A DNA stretch of 64,000 bases, taken from positions 1 through 64,000 of the IMG/VR virus record IMGVR_UViG_3300044801_000208, one strand, 5' to 3'. The position numbers and the translations under genes were made by a program. Source of the DNA: a virus. Below, piece after piece: positions 1 to 7,650 of the stretch. The notes below the pieces were generated by a model, which was given only the letters and a program-made list of their open reading frames with translations, was not told the DNA's origin and did no database searches. The first letter of the stretch is position 1. Each line of letters starts with the position of its first letter.

Positions 1-2
1 CA

Positions 3-158
3 ATCGTCGTGGCACAAAACCGGTCTTTCTACTCTACCGATCAGTCGTGGAAGGGCACGTTCTCCACTCTACCTGCGCTTATGGCAATGCTCCAAGGTGC
101 CTTCGACCAAGCTATTCTTAGCTCTGGTTATGTGACAGGTACAGAGGTGGCCGGTTAA
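3..158 (+). CDS. 3' end of an unknown (probably structural) protein
   Basis: Only the last 51 codons lie in the window; the frame is open from the left edge and stops with TAA at 156-158. I recognise no domain. The next genes on the same strand look like small virion decoration or fibre-associated proteins, so a structural role is likely but inferred. The stretch is visibly less GC-rich than the gene that follows. Confidence 0.6.
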   Translation: MVVAQNRSFYSTDQSWKGTFSTLPALMAMLQGAFDQAILSSGYVTGTEVAG

Positions 159-187
159 CGTCCCGTGAGCGGGAAATCCCTCCATTT

Positions 188-644
188 ATGGGCTACGCGG
201 CGGACTCGGTCGTCAACCAGCCGCCGTCAAACGCCAGCTCCAGCCCCAGCGTGGGGCCGAACGGCTCCCCGATCCCGGCCGACTCCACCCTGGTAGGCTC
301 GGAGGACGCGTCCGGCAACTTGCAGCCCGCCAGCGCGGCGAACCCGCTCCCCGTTGACCACCGTGACATCCGCGACGGGGAACAGCCCCGCCGTGGTCAG
401 CATCCTCCTCACGTCGACCTCGGTCCTGGCGGCCAACACGGCCAGGAAGGGCGTGAACCTCACCAACATATCGTTCGGCACGGTGTCACTCGCCTTCGGT
501 GCCGCAGCTGCCGTTCTCTTTAGGGGGGTCACTTTGGGGCCGGGGGGCACGTTCTGGATGGACGCCACCGACTTCACGACCGCCGCGATCTACGCCATAG
601 CGTCCCAGGCCAACACAGAGATAGCCGTGCAGGAGTTCCAGTAA
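188..644 (+). CDS. Small phage structural protein, apparently frameshifted
   Basis: An ATG at 188 opens a Ser/Pro/Asn-rich N-terminus that reads naturally to the motif NLQPASAANPLPV (about residue 56). The frame then degenerates. The natural continuation, beginning TTVTSATGNSPAVVSI, is one frame over and runs to the stop at 644. Dropping one C from the CCCC run at 349-352 joins both parts into one protein of about 151 aa. Without the shift, the second part could start at TTG 354. The style (short, Ala/Thr/Ser-rich, beta-like) resembles small phage particle proteins. Its TAA is followed at once by the ATG of the next gene, so the two are probably co-translated. Confidence 0.6.
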
Positions 645-645
645 A

Positions 646-1340
646 ATGCCCGTAAACAATCCGTTCGCCCTGACAGCGGGCATACAATACGTCGACGGGA
701 CAGCGTCAACAGCCACGAGCTTCTCGGGCACCGTGGCGATGTCGACGTCATTGGCGTTAACGCCTCTCTCTTCGTTGGCAAGACTGTTGCGGTCGCTTCG
801 GCTGCTGGCATTCTGAAAGTCGGCATCTCTGGTAACGCGGCGGCTACGCTTGATGCCGTCATCACCGCTGCCACAGCTCCAGCGAACGGTCTCGCTGTGC
901 TGGGTGTCAACAATACCACCACCGCCCCTTCTCTGACGACAGGTCAGTCTGTGGCGCTACAGGTTGACTACGAGGGAAGTCTCTTCGTCAGACCGGGTCG
1001 TCGTAGTCAGACTGTGTCTAAGGCAACAACCTGCACGACCGAAGCGGCAACAACCATTTTGGCGGCACAAGCGGCTGGTATCTTCGCTGATATCACTACG
1101 ATTGTCTTAACGGCCACGGGTGCGACTGCGGCGGCATTCACTGTGACCTTGGGCGACGGAACAGCTGGCTACATTTACGATATGACCACCGGCGCGGCAA
1201 CGAGTACGGGAACGCAAATCAACATCAATTTCCAACCACCCTTGCCAGCAACCTCAGCGGCAACAGCTTGGACGCTGGCTATGAGTTCGGCGACCACAGT
1301 TCACGCAACAGTCGTAGCGGTGCTCCAGAAGTCAAGCTAA
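646..1340 (+). CDS. Phage structural protein, frameshifted near 735
   Basis: The ATG at 646 overlaps the region of the previous stop and opens MPVNNPFALTAGIQYVDG. That frame stops at 811, but the protein-like reading continues one frame over from about 735 (DVDVIGVNASLFVGKT) to the stop at 1340. One inserted base near 735-738 restores a protein of about 231 aa. The distal part contains GQSVALQVDYEGSLFV, the kind of segment found in small virion or fibre-linked proteins. It is less GC-rich than the proximal part, so recombination between two gene variants is an alternative to a simple indel. Confidence 0.6.
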
Positions 1341-1356
1341 CCCCTTTCAGCAATCT

Positions 1357-1554
1357 TTGAATTTTAGAATTATCGGCGGGACGTCAGGCGTCGTCACGTT
1401 CACGTGGACGCCTATGGGCGGAGCCTCGGCCGTGGTCATGAACCTGGAGCCAGGCGGGATCATTTTCTTCTTCGGCCCGGGCGCGGGCATCAGCGCGTTG
1501 TCGGTGTCGTCCACCGTGAACAACACCCTCGTCGACTACGTGCTGGCTGGCTAG
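1357..1554 (+). CDS. Small hypothetical structural protein
   Basis: A 65-codon frame with a TTG start at 1357 and no clear ribosome binding site. It has Gly/Ser/Val-rich beta-type composition and ends SSTVNNTLVDYVLAG, similar in flavour to the C-termini of the two preceding small structural proteins. It is the last gene of the + strand group and converges on an HNH gene, overlapping its stop by 4 bp at 1551-1554. The start is uncertain. Confidence 0.55.
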   Translation: MNFRIIGGTSGVVTFTWTPMGGASAVVMNLEPGGIIFFFGPGAGISALSVSSTVNNTLVDYVLAG

Positions 1555-1850
1555 TTCCCCCGCTGCTTCCGCAGCTCGCCTGGGAACTTGAACTTCGGCC
1601 TGGGCACGAGCCCGAACCTCAGGGCTATCACGACCCTGAACTCCTCAAGCGTCAAACACCCCTTCAGGTTGTTGCAGTCCCGGCACGCGTCCACGATGTT
1701 GCTGCGGGCGTTGCTGCCGTTCCTGCTCCTCGGGGTGACGTGGTCTCTCGTCTTTTTCTGGCGGCTTAGAAGCCTGTCGCAGTACCAGCAGCGATACGTT
1801 TTTTGTTTCTTCCGCAAAATGTCTCCGTTTGCGTGTGGCAATTGGGGCAT
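1551..1850 (-). CDS. Small HNH endonuclease
   Basis: The reading starts at ATG 1850 and gives 99 aa. It contains CWYC, then RDHVTPRSRNG (the H of HNH), then DACRDCNNLKG: a compact HNH nuclease core with a zinc site made by two CxxC pairs. Homing HNH nucleases make site-specific nicks or breaks that promote their own spread. It overlaps the 3' end of the upstream HNH gene by 85 bp in another frame, so the two may be remnants of successive invasions. A start further downstream is possible. Confidence 0.7.
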   Translation of the reverse strand: MPQLPHANGDILRKKQKTYRCWYCDRLLSRQKKTRDHVTPRSRNGSNARSNIVDACRDCNNLKGCLTLEEFRVVIALRFGLVPRPKFKFPGELRKQRGN

Positions 1851-2287
1851 ATCTTCTGTAGGTTCTCCCAGCGGCAATCTCGGTTGTCGCCGTTCTTGTG
1901 GTCGATTTGGAATTTGAGCGGTTTCCCGTTCCAGACGGGGCCCTGCGGACAGAGCATGCACTGGTCGGGCGTGCGCTCGTAGAAGCGGTCCTTGGCCCGC
2001 CATGTGTGCGGTGAGTTAAGGCGGAAGATTTCCTCGTCGCTCAGGAGGAACTCTGGACGGGGCGTGTAGTGTATGAAATGGTTCGTGTCCAGGCCGAGTT
2101 TCTTCACCCAGCGTTTGACTGTTTGAACCCCGCCCCGCGTGATGCCCAACCTCTCGCAGAGGTCCGTCCATGAGCGGCTGGCTTCAACCTTGACGGGCAG
2201 GGCTTCTTGACTCCATTTCAAAGGTCGTCGGACTGGATTAGATGCGTCACTCGTAGTGCCATCTTCTGCCCTCACCAATGCTCTCAA
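1766..2287 (-). CDS. HNH endonuclease with N-terminal helix-turn-helix
   Basis: The frame is 173 aa. Residues about 30-70 (WTDLCERLGITRGGVQTVKR) look like a helix-turn-helix DNA-binding region. Residues about 110-160 hold CMLC, FQIDHKNGDNRDCRWENL and ICPNCH, the HNH core with its zinc CxxC pairs. The N-terminal start is uncertain: TTG at 2287 is the outermost option. It is likely a free-standing homing endonuclease sitting between the structural group and a divergent + strand nuclease gene. Confidence 0.8.
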   Translation of the reverse strand: MRALVRAEDGTTSDASNPVRRPLKWSQEALPVKVEASRSWTDLCERLGITRGGVQTVKRWVKKLGLDTNHFIHYTPRPEFLLSDEEIFRLNSPHTWRAKDRFYERTPDQCMLCPQGPVWNGKPLKFQIDHKNGDNRDCRWENLQKICPNCHTQTETFCGRNKKRIAAGTATGF

Positions 2288-2324
2288 AAATCAGTATTAT
2301 CCATGTATGAATAGAGGTTAGTAT

Positions 2325-2966
2325 ATGGATACTCGCGGGAAACGGCGCTACAAACGACTAAAAGCTACGGGAATGTGCGCGTCTTGCGCAAAAACCCCTG
2401 CCGCGACGGGAAAAACGTTGTGTGAAAAGTGCGTTGAGGCTCATAAAGAATTTTATAAGCAGTCCAAAAAATCCAAGGACTTTCGTCAAAAGCGAGCCGC
2501 GAACTTGAAGGAGTGGGTACGGGATAACCAAGACTATTCTCGGCAAAGAAACCGCTCGTATATCAAGCGTCGCAGGGACGAAGTCTTCACTCGCTATGGC
2601 GGTGAATGTGTGTGCTGCGGGGAGAACGAATTCGTGTTCTTGACGCTCGATCACGTCCACAACGACGGAAAAGAAGAACGAGAAAGGTGGGGCAGTGGAA
2701 CACAATTCTATCGGGCAGTGAAAAAGCGCGGGTACCCTAAGACACTTCAACTTCTATGCCACAACTGCAACCAAGCTATGAGAATAAACGGCTTCTGTCC
2801 GCACCGCCCAGAACAGCCGCGTCGCCATGTGTGGTTTGCCGGGGTATGCAGTAATTGCCGGGCAGCGAAAACAGAAGCGAATGGAGTGTGTGTCCCCCAG
2901 GAATTCACACCTAAACGCCATGACACTAGGTGCCTGTGCCTAGAGTGTGAATCGCAGAGAGATTAG
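2325..2966 (+). CDS. Zinc-rich HNH-family endonuclease
   Basis: This 213-aa protein has an N-terminal zinc knuckle (MCASCAK...LCEKC) and a basic linker. Its core reads CVCCGENE, LTLDHVHNDGK, LLCHNCNQA, then CPHRPE. The same core (CxxC, DHxxNDGK or DHINGDGK, CANCHxAK, CPH) occurs in the HNH gene at 48423-48932, so the two are related. A second CSNC and CLEC pair lies near the C-terminus. A sequence resembling a ribosome binding site (AGAGG) precedes ATG 2325, and CAGTATTAT at about 2290 may be its -10 region. Confidence 0.75.
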   Translation: MDTRGKRRYKRLKATGMCASCAKTPAATGKTLCEKCVEAHKEFYKQSKKSKDFRQKRAANLKEWVRDNQDYSRQRNRSYIKRRRDEVFTRYGGECVCCGENEFVFLTLDHVHNDGKEERERWGSGTQFYRAVKKRGYPKTLQLLCHNCNQAMRINGFCPHRPEQPRRHVWFAGVCSNCRAAKTEANGVCVPQEFTPKRHDTRCLCLECESQRD

Positions 2967-3163
2967 AGGCGGAATGTGACGTAGTCGTTGTACCCCTCGT
3001 GCGGGTCGAGCTCGTGCAGGGTAGGCCACTTCGAGCCGTTCTTCGCTAAGTGCTGCTTCACGCGAGCGTCGGAGTGCTGCACATGCGCGACATCCAGCGA
3101 GCACGCGTCTCCCGTGACCGGGTGGGTCTCGGCGCAGGGGACAAATCCCTGTTCAGTTGCCAT
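2963..3163 (-). CDS. Small hypothetical protein (66 aa)
   Basis: ATG 3163 is preceded by a good ribosome binding site (AAAGGAGACC). The protein has CAETHPVTGDACSLDVAH, spaced cysteines and histidines that could bind zinc, but I do not recognise a family. A candidate promoter (CAGTATTATAG, about 3189-3199 on the complementary strand) lies upstream. It converges on the HNH gene, overlapping by 4 bp. Confidence 0.65.
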   Translation of the reverse strand: MATEQGFVPCAETHPVTGDACSLDVAHVQHSDARVKQHLAKNGSKWPTLHELDPHEGYNDYVTFRL

Positions 3164-3245
3164 GTGAGGTCTCCTTTCGTAGATTCTGCTTCTATAATAC
3201 TGCGGGAATTGGGTTTGCCGCAAGGAGTTTGCGGAGGCGGTATCG

Positions 3246-3367
3246 TCAGAGCTCGTCCGCCAGGTCCATGGAGCAGGAGTCGTAGATGTAGGGTCCGGGC
3301 GCTTCCGCACGTCGGCCTTGAGCTCCTTGCACCGCTCGCAACGCTTGCGCCGCTTGGCCCTCTTCAT
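3246..3367 (-). CDS. Small zinc-finger-like protein, frameshifted
   Basis: ATG 3367 opens MKRAKRRKRCERCKELKADV. After codon 23 the natural reading switches one frame to PGPYIYDSCSMDLADEL and a stop at 3246. One extra C in the run at about 3297-3299 would join the halves into about 40 aa. It starts inside the end of the next upstream gene (overlap of 4 bp), as is usual for coupled genes here. The function is unknown; the CxxC near the N-terminus suggests metal binding. Confidence 0.5.
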
Positions 3368-3567
3368 ATCTTGATTTTGTTCGGGAGCTTCGTCACGAAG
3401 TCAGCGAAGATGCCGCGCACGGCCACCTCGTCCAGCTCGGGCACGCCCTGCGGGCGGTCGTTGTTCAGCTCCACGGCGATCTCCTTCTTGGCCTTGGCGA
3501 GGACGGCCCCGCAGTTGTCCTCCAGCTCGATCAGCATGACTATGGTCCTCGGCTTGCGATCCTTCAT
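3364..3567 (-). CDS. Small hypothetical protein (67 aa)
   Basis: A clean 67-codon frame from ATG 3567, mixed alpha/beta in composition (IVMLIELEDNCGAVLAKA, then a helical C-terminus). No family recognised. It is packed between two genes with 3-4 bp spacing or overlap, so it is probably part of one minus-strand transcript running from about 5904 down to 3163. Confidence 0.65.
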   Translation of the reverse strand: MKDRKPRTIVMLIELEDNCGAVLAKAKKEIAVELNNDRPQGVPELDEVAVRGIFADFVTKLPNKIKI

Positions 3568-3570
3568 CCT

Positions 3571-3825
3571 TCACCTCACGTAAGTGCTCATACCGCCGTT
3601 CACTGAAGCGTCTACCACGCACTGCCAGCGCCCGCCCGCCTCCACGTACTCGACGGTGGCGAGCTCGCTGTACCAGTTCCCTTTGGCGTCCTGCTTCAGC
3701 GCCTCCGGACCCCATTTGATGAACTTGATGGGGTACACCCACCCGGTCATCATGCGCCGCCAGTCGTACCCCTCGTAGCTCCTGCGCCAGTCCCCCTCCG
3801 GGTACTGGCTTGGCGGGTACTTCAT
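3571..3825 (-). CDS. Small hypothetical protein (84 aa)
   Basis: The start ATG 3825 overlaps the stop of the upstream gene (ATGA), which fixes the start. It is rich in Trp and Tyr (GDWRRSYEGYDWRRMMTGW) and ends with a beta-type segment. It looks like a small soluble protein; no domain recognised. Same transcription unit as its neighbours. Confidence 0.65.
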   Translation of the reverse strand: MKYPPSQYPEGDWRRSYEGYDWRRMMTGWVYPIKFIKWGPEALKQDAKGNWYSELATVEYVEAGGRWQCVVDASVNGGMSTYVR

Positions 3826-4094
3826 TGCCGCATCGGCTGCTGCAACGCGCTCGTGATTATCGGCGTCCTGTGCTCGAACACCGGGTCCTTCTCCTCGTCC
3901 GGCTTCACGCCGTTGTCCTGGTCGTCCCCCTGCGGCTGGGGCACGACCGTGACCGTCGGGGCAGGCACGGGGATGTAGAAGGTCTGCTCGATGGTGATCT
4001 CCGGGGCCTTGGCCTCGGCGACCGGGCACGGCGGCGGGGCGGCGGCGAAGGAGAACTCGTTGAGCGCGACGCTGAGCCTGACTCCGTCTCTCAT
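3822..4094 (-). CDS. Hypothetical protein (90 aa)
   Basis: The frame starts at ATG 4094 with an AGAGGG binding site 3-8 nt upstream. The N-terminus is hydrophobic with a PPPCP segment; the middle is beta-type and the C-terminus acidic then polar (EEKDPVFEHRTP). No family recognised. Its stop overlaps the next start (ATGA), consistent with translational coupling. Confidence 0.6.
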   Translation of the reverse strand: MRDGVRLSVALNEFSFAAAPPPCPVAEAKAPEITIEQTFYIPVPAPTVTVVPQPQGDDQDNGVKPDEEKDPVFEHRTPIITSALQQPMRQ

Positions 4095-4098
4095 CCCT

Positions 4099-4259
4099 CT
4101 ATCCTATCACGGCGCGGCTTGGTGCCTTGTCCTGAATTTTCACTTTCCAGCCGTTGTCCTGGCAGAAGCCCCTGACCGTGTCCTCGCTGACGTTGGTGAA
4201 GAGGCCCAGTGGTTCTCGTCACCCTCGAAAATCTCCCCGTCCTCCACGATTATCCACAT
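4099..4259 (-). CDS. Small hypothetical protein, frameshifted
   Basis: ATG 4259 opens MWIIVEDGEIFEGDENHW. After that the convincing continuation, GLFTNVSEDTVRGFCQDNGW and onward to a stop at 4099, is one frame over. A fourth G in the GGG run at about 4205-4208 (seen as CCC on the + strand) would restore a 53-aa protein. As written the first frame ends early in low-quality sequence. Function unknown. Confidence 0.5.
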
Positions 4260-4426
4260 GCTGGGTCCTTCGGCAGCCCGCAGTCCTTGCACCTGCCCGC
4301 GTCCCAGCGGTGGGAGCATTCTTTACTCCGGCGCTCCAGGAAGACGCTGTGCGGCACAAGCTCGGCGTCGATGTAGTACTTCATCCCGTCCGGGGATTTG
4401 TCGATGTAGAAATCCTTGTGCGCCAT
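4250..4426 (-). CDS. Small zinc-binding hypothetical protein (58 aa)
   Basis: ATG 4426 has an AGGAGG site about 12 nt upstream. The C-terminal half contains CSHRWDAGRCKDCG, a likely zinc site (C-x2-H and CxxC). The N-terminal half is beta-type. It overlaps the start of the frameshifted gene downstream by 10 bp. No named family recognised. Confidence 0.65.
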   Translation of the reverse strand: MAHKDFYIDKSPDGMKYYIDAELVPHSVFLERRSKECSHRWDAGRCKDCGLPKDPACG

Positions 4427-4451
4427 GCTTCGGCGGCTACCTCCTTGTATT

Positions 4452-4949
4452 TCATACTTTCCCAAAATTTGTAAGCGCAAATTCACCGAAATATAAACGA
4501 GCGGCGGCGTCGTATACTAAAGCAGCTTCACATTCAGTCCCAAACAGACCCAAATGCTTGCGTTTCCCGTTCATCCCGATCTGGGCTACCCATCTGCCCG
4601 AAGCCTTATGAAAACTCACCCCTTTGTATGAACTCGTTCCGCCTGAGCGCACACGCTGATTCCCTTGGTTCCCTTTCTTAACTGTGACTCTAAGGTTGTG
4701 TTTTTGACAGTTCAACCCGTTATGATCTTCGTGATCTACTTCTACAGCCGGATCAGTGACCCCCTTCACGAAGCGGTGCAAATTTATGCACACTGTTTTG
4801 TTGTCTTTTCGTTTTCCGACCCTGACGGTGCGACTTGCGTATACGGTATTTTTATCTATCCTAGCGATCCACCTGTACTGAGACACGGCGACGTAATCTT
4901 CATCGTCGATGAAAGCAACGTAGCCCTTTGTGAGAGGAATCTCTTTCAC
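4452..4949 (-). CDS. HNH homing endonuclease with AP2 domain
   Basis: GTG 4949 gives 165 aa and overlaps the stop of the upstream peptidase gene (GTGA), which is why this start is chosen over more distal ones. An N-terminal beta-rich region (PLTKGYVAFIDDEDY) leads into an HNH core (LHRFV, EVDHEDHNGLNCQKHNLR). The C-terminal half (SSYKGVSFHKASGRWVAQI, then KHLGLFGTECEAALVYDAAA) is an AP2-type DNA-binding domain. This layout is typical of phage group I intron or free-standing homing endonucleases. The gene is less GC-rich than its neighbours, in line with recent acquisition. Confidence 0.88.
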   Translation of the reverse strand: MKEIPLTKGYVAFIDDEDYVAVSQYRWIARIDKNTVYASRTVRVGKRKDNKTVCINLHRFVKGVTDPAVEVDHEDHNGLNCQKHNLRVTVKKGNQGNQRVRSGGTSSYKGVSFHKASGRWVAQIGMNGKRKHLGLFGTECEAALVYDAAARLYFGEFALTNFGKV

Positions 4950-5689
4950 GGTCTCTCTATAGACGGAAACTCGGGAATTGGCAAAACAATTTTCGGTGGG
5001 TAGGGATAATCCCCCGTCACAACTATATGAAAACATGAACCATTAAGAAGCTCCTCTTCCGCTATGACCATCCCGAGGTCCGACAGGTACTTCAGCTTCC
5101 TCTGGATGAACCTCACCTGCGCGAGCGTCAGGCCGCGCCTCTGGAGGTCCACCGCCACGCCCGCGAGGTGCGCGGACGCCGTCTCCCCGTGGACCGGGGC
5201 GGCGTTGTGGTTCCAGCGGCGGAGCCAGGTCTGCGTCCTCTCCGTGCGGACGGCGGAGTTCACCTGGATCGGCTCCCCGAACTCGGCGTAGTACTCGCCG
5301 CCGAGCTCCTCAAGGAACGCGTTCACGAACGGCCGCACGTAGCGCCGCTTCGCCTCCAGCCTGGGGCTGACGCGGACGCCCTCGCCGCCCGTGATGGGCA
5401 CCAGCTCTTCCTCGCGCACCAGGGACTTCAGGACCCTGTCGTCGCGGATGCGCGGCAGGCCCATCTCGTCGATCGCGGCGTTCTGGGCGAGCAGGTTCTC
5501 GTGGGACGGCACGAAGACGCGGCGCTCCCACCACTTGGGCTGCCTCGGACGCCTGTGCCTCCGCGACACCGTCTGGTACCTCGCGGTGACACAGTGGGCG
5601 GGCGGGGCGAGCAGCGCGATGCCGACGAGGATCGCGGCGATGCCGATGGCGGCGTTCGCCCTGCTGAGTCCTGGGGGCGTCTGGATCAT
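4946..5689 (-). CDS. DUF5715-type peptidase (M15-like), likely lysis or wall enzyme
   Basis: A 247-aa protein with an N-terminal hydrophobic segment (residues about 13-30) that could be a signal peptide or membrane anchor. The core has VNSAVRTERTQTWL and, near residue 165, GETASAHLAGVAVDLQRRG, then CFHIVVTG. The H...D and final H arrangement resembles M15/VanY-type D,D-carboxypeptidases and the DUF5715 family I associate with Acidobacteria. An endolysin or peptidoglycan-trimming role is inferred. A homing endonuclease is inserted exactly at its stop codon. Confidence 0.7.
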   Translation of the reverse strand: MIQTPPGLSRANAAIGIAAILVGIALLAPPAHCVTARYQTVSRRHRRPRQPKWWERRVFVPSHENLLAQNAAIDEMGLPRIRDDRVLKSLVREEELVPITGGEGVRVSPRLEAKRRYVRPFVNAFLEELGGEYYAEFGEPIQVNSAVRTERTQTWLRRWNHNAAPVHGETASAHLAGVAVDLQRRGLTLAQVRFIQRKLKYLSDLGMVIAEEELLNGSCFHIVVTGDYPYPPKIVLPIPEFPSIERP

Positions 5690-5904
5690 TTGAGCTTGTT
5701 CTTGAGGACGTACTCGGCGACTTCCTCGGGCGTCAGCCTGCTGTCCGCCGTGCCGTTGTTGACCCCCGTGCGGCTCCCGGCGGGGCGTCCCGTAACCTGG
5801 TCGATCCGCAGGAGGTGCCGCTTGCGGCTGGGGGTTATGATGCCGACGGTGTAGGTCCCGACGAGGTAGCGGTACTTCAGCGTGCCGATCTCTATGTGGT
5901 ACAT
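5686..5904 (-). CDS. Small hypothetical protein (72 aa)
   Basis: ATG 5904 with AAAGGA 10-15 nt upstream. The first half is beta-type (IEIGTLKYRYLVGTYTVGII); the C-terminal half is charged and helical (LTPEEVAEYVLKNK). It overlaps the peptidase start by 4 bp and is the first gene of the leftward unit that begins in the divergent promoter region. No family recognised. Confidence 0.65.
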   Translation of the reverse strand: MYHIEIGTLKYRYLVGTYTVGIITPSRKRHLLRIDQVTGRPAGSRTGVNNGTADSRLTPEEVAEYVLKNKLK

Positions 5905-6048
5905 TCGTCGCCTCTGTCCTTTAGATGCCGCCCCGAGGTGCAAAGGGGTCTTTTTCATTCTATCACACCTGGAATGCTACTGTTTTCAACGGGTTGCGCC
6001 CAGACGATTCCGCCAGAGGGGCCGTATACTACACAAGGAGGGAACGAC
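5905..6048 (+). promoter_or_regulatory. Divergent promoter region
   Basis: Between divergent genes. On the + strand GGCCGTATACTACAC (about 6019-6034) contains a TATACT-type -10 box, followed by an AAGGAGGG binding site before ATG 6049. On the minus strand TTGAAA (about 5989-5994) followed by TGATAGAAT could be a leftward promoter. Assignment is by inspection only. The stretch around 6007-6035 is nearly repeated at 9803-9831 (see findings). Confidence 0.4.
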
Positions 6049-6876
6049 ATGGCGCAGGGACGCATGACAGACCCGAAGGCGATACTGTCCTTCATGACCG
6101 CTGGCAAGGCGACGATCACCCTCGTCGGCAAGCAGGAGCGGTTCACCTACAAGGTCAGCGCCGCCCCGAAGCGCAAGCCGACCGACCCCGACACCTGGTT
6201 CGTGAGCCTCCTGAACGGCCCCGACAACTACCTGAACTACGCCTACATCGGCATCCTCCAGCGCGGCGAGGACGGCAGGCTGTTCTTCAAGTGGACCTCC
6301 AAGGCCCGCGTGGGCGAGACCGCCCTGTCCGTGCGCGGCTTCAAGTGGGCGATCGTCTACTTCGCGGACAACCGCTTCCCCAAGAACCTAGAAGTCTACC
6401 ACGAGGGCAGGTGCGGCCGCTGCGGTCGCAAGCTCACCGTGCCTGAGTCCATCACGAGCGGCTTCGGCCCCGAGTGCATCGGGCTGGTCGGCCCCGTGAT
6501 CGGCCTTGAGGAGGAGAAGGACAACGCAGAGGAGCGGGGCTTGCACTTCGACCCGCAGGTGTACCTCGGCGGCGAGGCGACACCCGTGCTTTTCAAACTC
6601 AACGACTTCGGCTTTCGCGGCGCTCACGACACCAAGGCGGTCAAGGCGATCGGCGGGTACGCCGCCGCACGCGCCCTGTACGCGCCAGCCAAGAAGATCA
6701 CGAACGTCACGGGCATGGACGCCGAGATTCGCCGCCGCGTCGCGGAGTACAAGGCGGAAGCGCCCGAGAACTACTGGCAGGACGGCGAGCTCCGCACCGA
6801 GCGCGAGGCGTTCAGCGTCGCCTACAACAAGTTCCGCGAGGAAGTCCAGGCGGAGATGAACGGGGGCCGACGATGA
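6049..6876 (+). CDS. DUF6011-domain protein
   Basis: ATG 6049, preceded by AAGGAGGG, gives 275 aa. The N-terminal half is beta-rich. Around residues 120-146 lies CGRCGRKLTVPESITSGFG-PEC, a treble-clef-like zinc site characteristic of DUF6011, common in phage and plasmid proteins of unknown function. The C-terminal 100 residues are helical and charged. It leads a + strand group (6049-7650) with tight spacing. A role in handling a nucleic acid is only a guess. Confidence 0.75.
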   Translation: MAQGRMTDPKAILSFMTAGKATITLVGKQERFTYKVSAAPKRKPTDPDTWFVSLLNGPDNYLNYAYIGILQRGEDGRLFFKWTSKARVGETALSVRGFKWAIVYFADNRFPKNLEVYHEGRCGRCGRKLTVPESITSGFGPECIGLVGPVIGLEEEKDNAEERGLHFDPQVYLGGEATPVLFKLNDFGFRGAHDTKAVKAIGGYAAARALYAPAKKITNVTGMDAEIRRRVAEYKAEAPENYWQDGELRTEREAFSVAYNKFREEVQAEMNGGRR

Positions 6877-6906
6877 GGGTCGGACTTCATCAACGAGGTC
6901 GCCCTG

Positions 6907-7125
6907 ATGTACGACGTAGAAGTGCTGGTCGACCTGGGCGGCGACGAACTGCGAATCACGGTCGCGCTCGGCGCGAGCGCCGAGGACGGGACGCGCACGG
7001 TGATGACCCCGTGGTTCCCCACGGAGGACGGGCTCGACGAGTTCTGCGAGCGGCACATTGGCCGCTTCCAGTTCAAGGTGGTCGCGGAAGGACTGCCGGA
7101 CGCTACGGAATGGGAGGCTGTATGA
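6907..7125 (+). CDS. Small hypothetical protein (72 aa or about 83 aa)
   Basis: From ATG 6907 the frame gives MYDVEVLVDLGGDELRITV, a beta-rich protein ending DATEWEAV. The codons just upstream (DFINEVAL) look like real coding too. If one G of the GGG run at 6877-6879 is dropped, translation would begin at ATG 6873, overlapping the stop of the DUF6011 gene (ATGA). Either start is plausible. No family recognised. Confidence 0.6.
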   Translation: MYDVEVLVDLGGDELRITVALGASAEDGTRTVMTPWFPTEDGLDEFCERHIGRFQFKVVAEGLPDATEWEAV

Positions 7126-7484
7126 GACTGATGATCGGACGTCTGCAAACTAACGCGCGGGAGTACCCCAGGTTCACGGCATTGGTCGCCTCAATCTACG
7201 GCGGCGCAGCGGTCCTAGCGGCTATCGCAGCCCTCGCCTGCTCGAACTCGCTCCGCAGTGTCCTGCAATGGGCTGGCGTCGCCATCCTAGCGGTGCTCGC
7301 GCTCGACATCTTGACCTACATCTGGGTCGTAGCGGACGCGGGACGCACTGACCGGTTCGTAGAGTTAGTCGACGACTTCGAAGGCAAGCGCAACGGTGAC
7401 GAGTGCCCCGACTGCGGCAGCGACGAGTGCCAATGTCCGCCAGAAGAGGAAGAGGAGTACAACGACGAGGACAGGAGCCTATAG
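7122..7484 (+). CDS. Two-TM membrane protein with cysteine-rich acidic tail
   Basis: ATG 7122 overlaps the previous stop (ATGA), giving 120 aa. Hydrophobic segments at about residues 20-40 and 45-70 should span the membrane. The cytoplasmic-looking tail contains CPDCGSDECQC and then a run of glutamates. It directly precedes the pilin-like gene, separated by 10 bp holding AGGAGG. The function is unknown; proximity suggests it is expressed with the pilin. Confidence 0.65.
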   Translation: MRLMIGRLQTNAREYPRFTALVASIYGGAAVLAAIAALACSNSLRSVLQWAGVAILAVLALDILTYIWVVADAGRTDRFVELVDDFEGKRNGDECPDCGSDECQCPPEEEEEYNDEDRSL

Positions 7485-7494
7485 GAGGACCCCC

Positions 7495-7650
7495 ATGCTC
7501 AAGCACCTGATACAGAACGAGGAGGGACAAGACGTCGCGGAGTACGCGGTGATGCTTGCCGTGATGCTGGTCATCGTGATCGGCGTCGTCCGCCTCATCG
7601 GCAGCAACGCGAGCAATGTGTTCAGCGAGATAGGGAGCAAGATTCAATGA
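7495..7650 (+). CDS. Flp/Fap-type IVb pilin-like protein
   Basis: ATG 7495 with ATAGGAGGA at good spacing; 51 aa. The N-terminus is MLKHLIQNEEG followed by QDVAEYAVMLAVMLVIVIG. This matches the Flp prepilin pattern: cleavage after Gly, Glu at +5, Tyr at +6, then a hydrophobic helix, with a short tail. Flp pilins are assembled by Tad machinery in the host envelope. In a phage genome this is unusual; it could be a captured host gene that interferes with, or imitates, host pili (inference). Confidence 0.85.
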   Translation: MLKHLIQNEEGQDVAEYAVMLAVMLVIVIGVVRLIGSNASNVFSEIGSKIQ

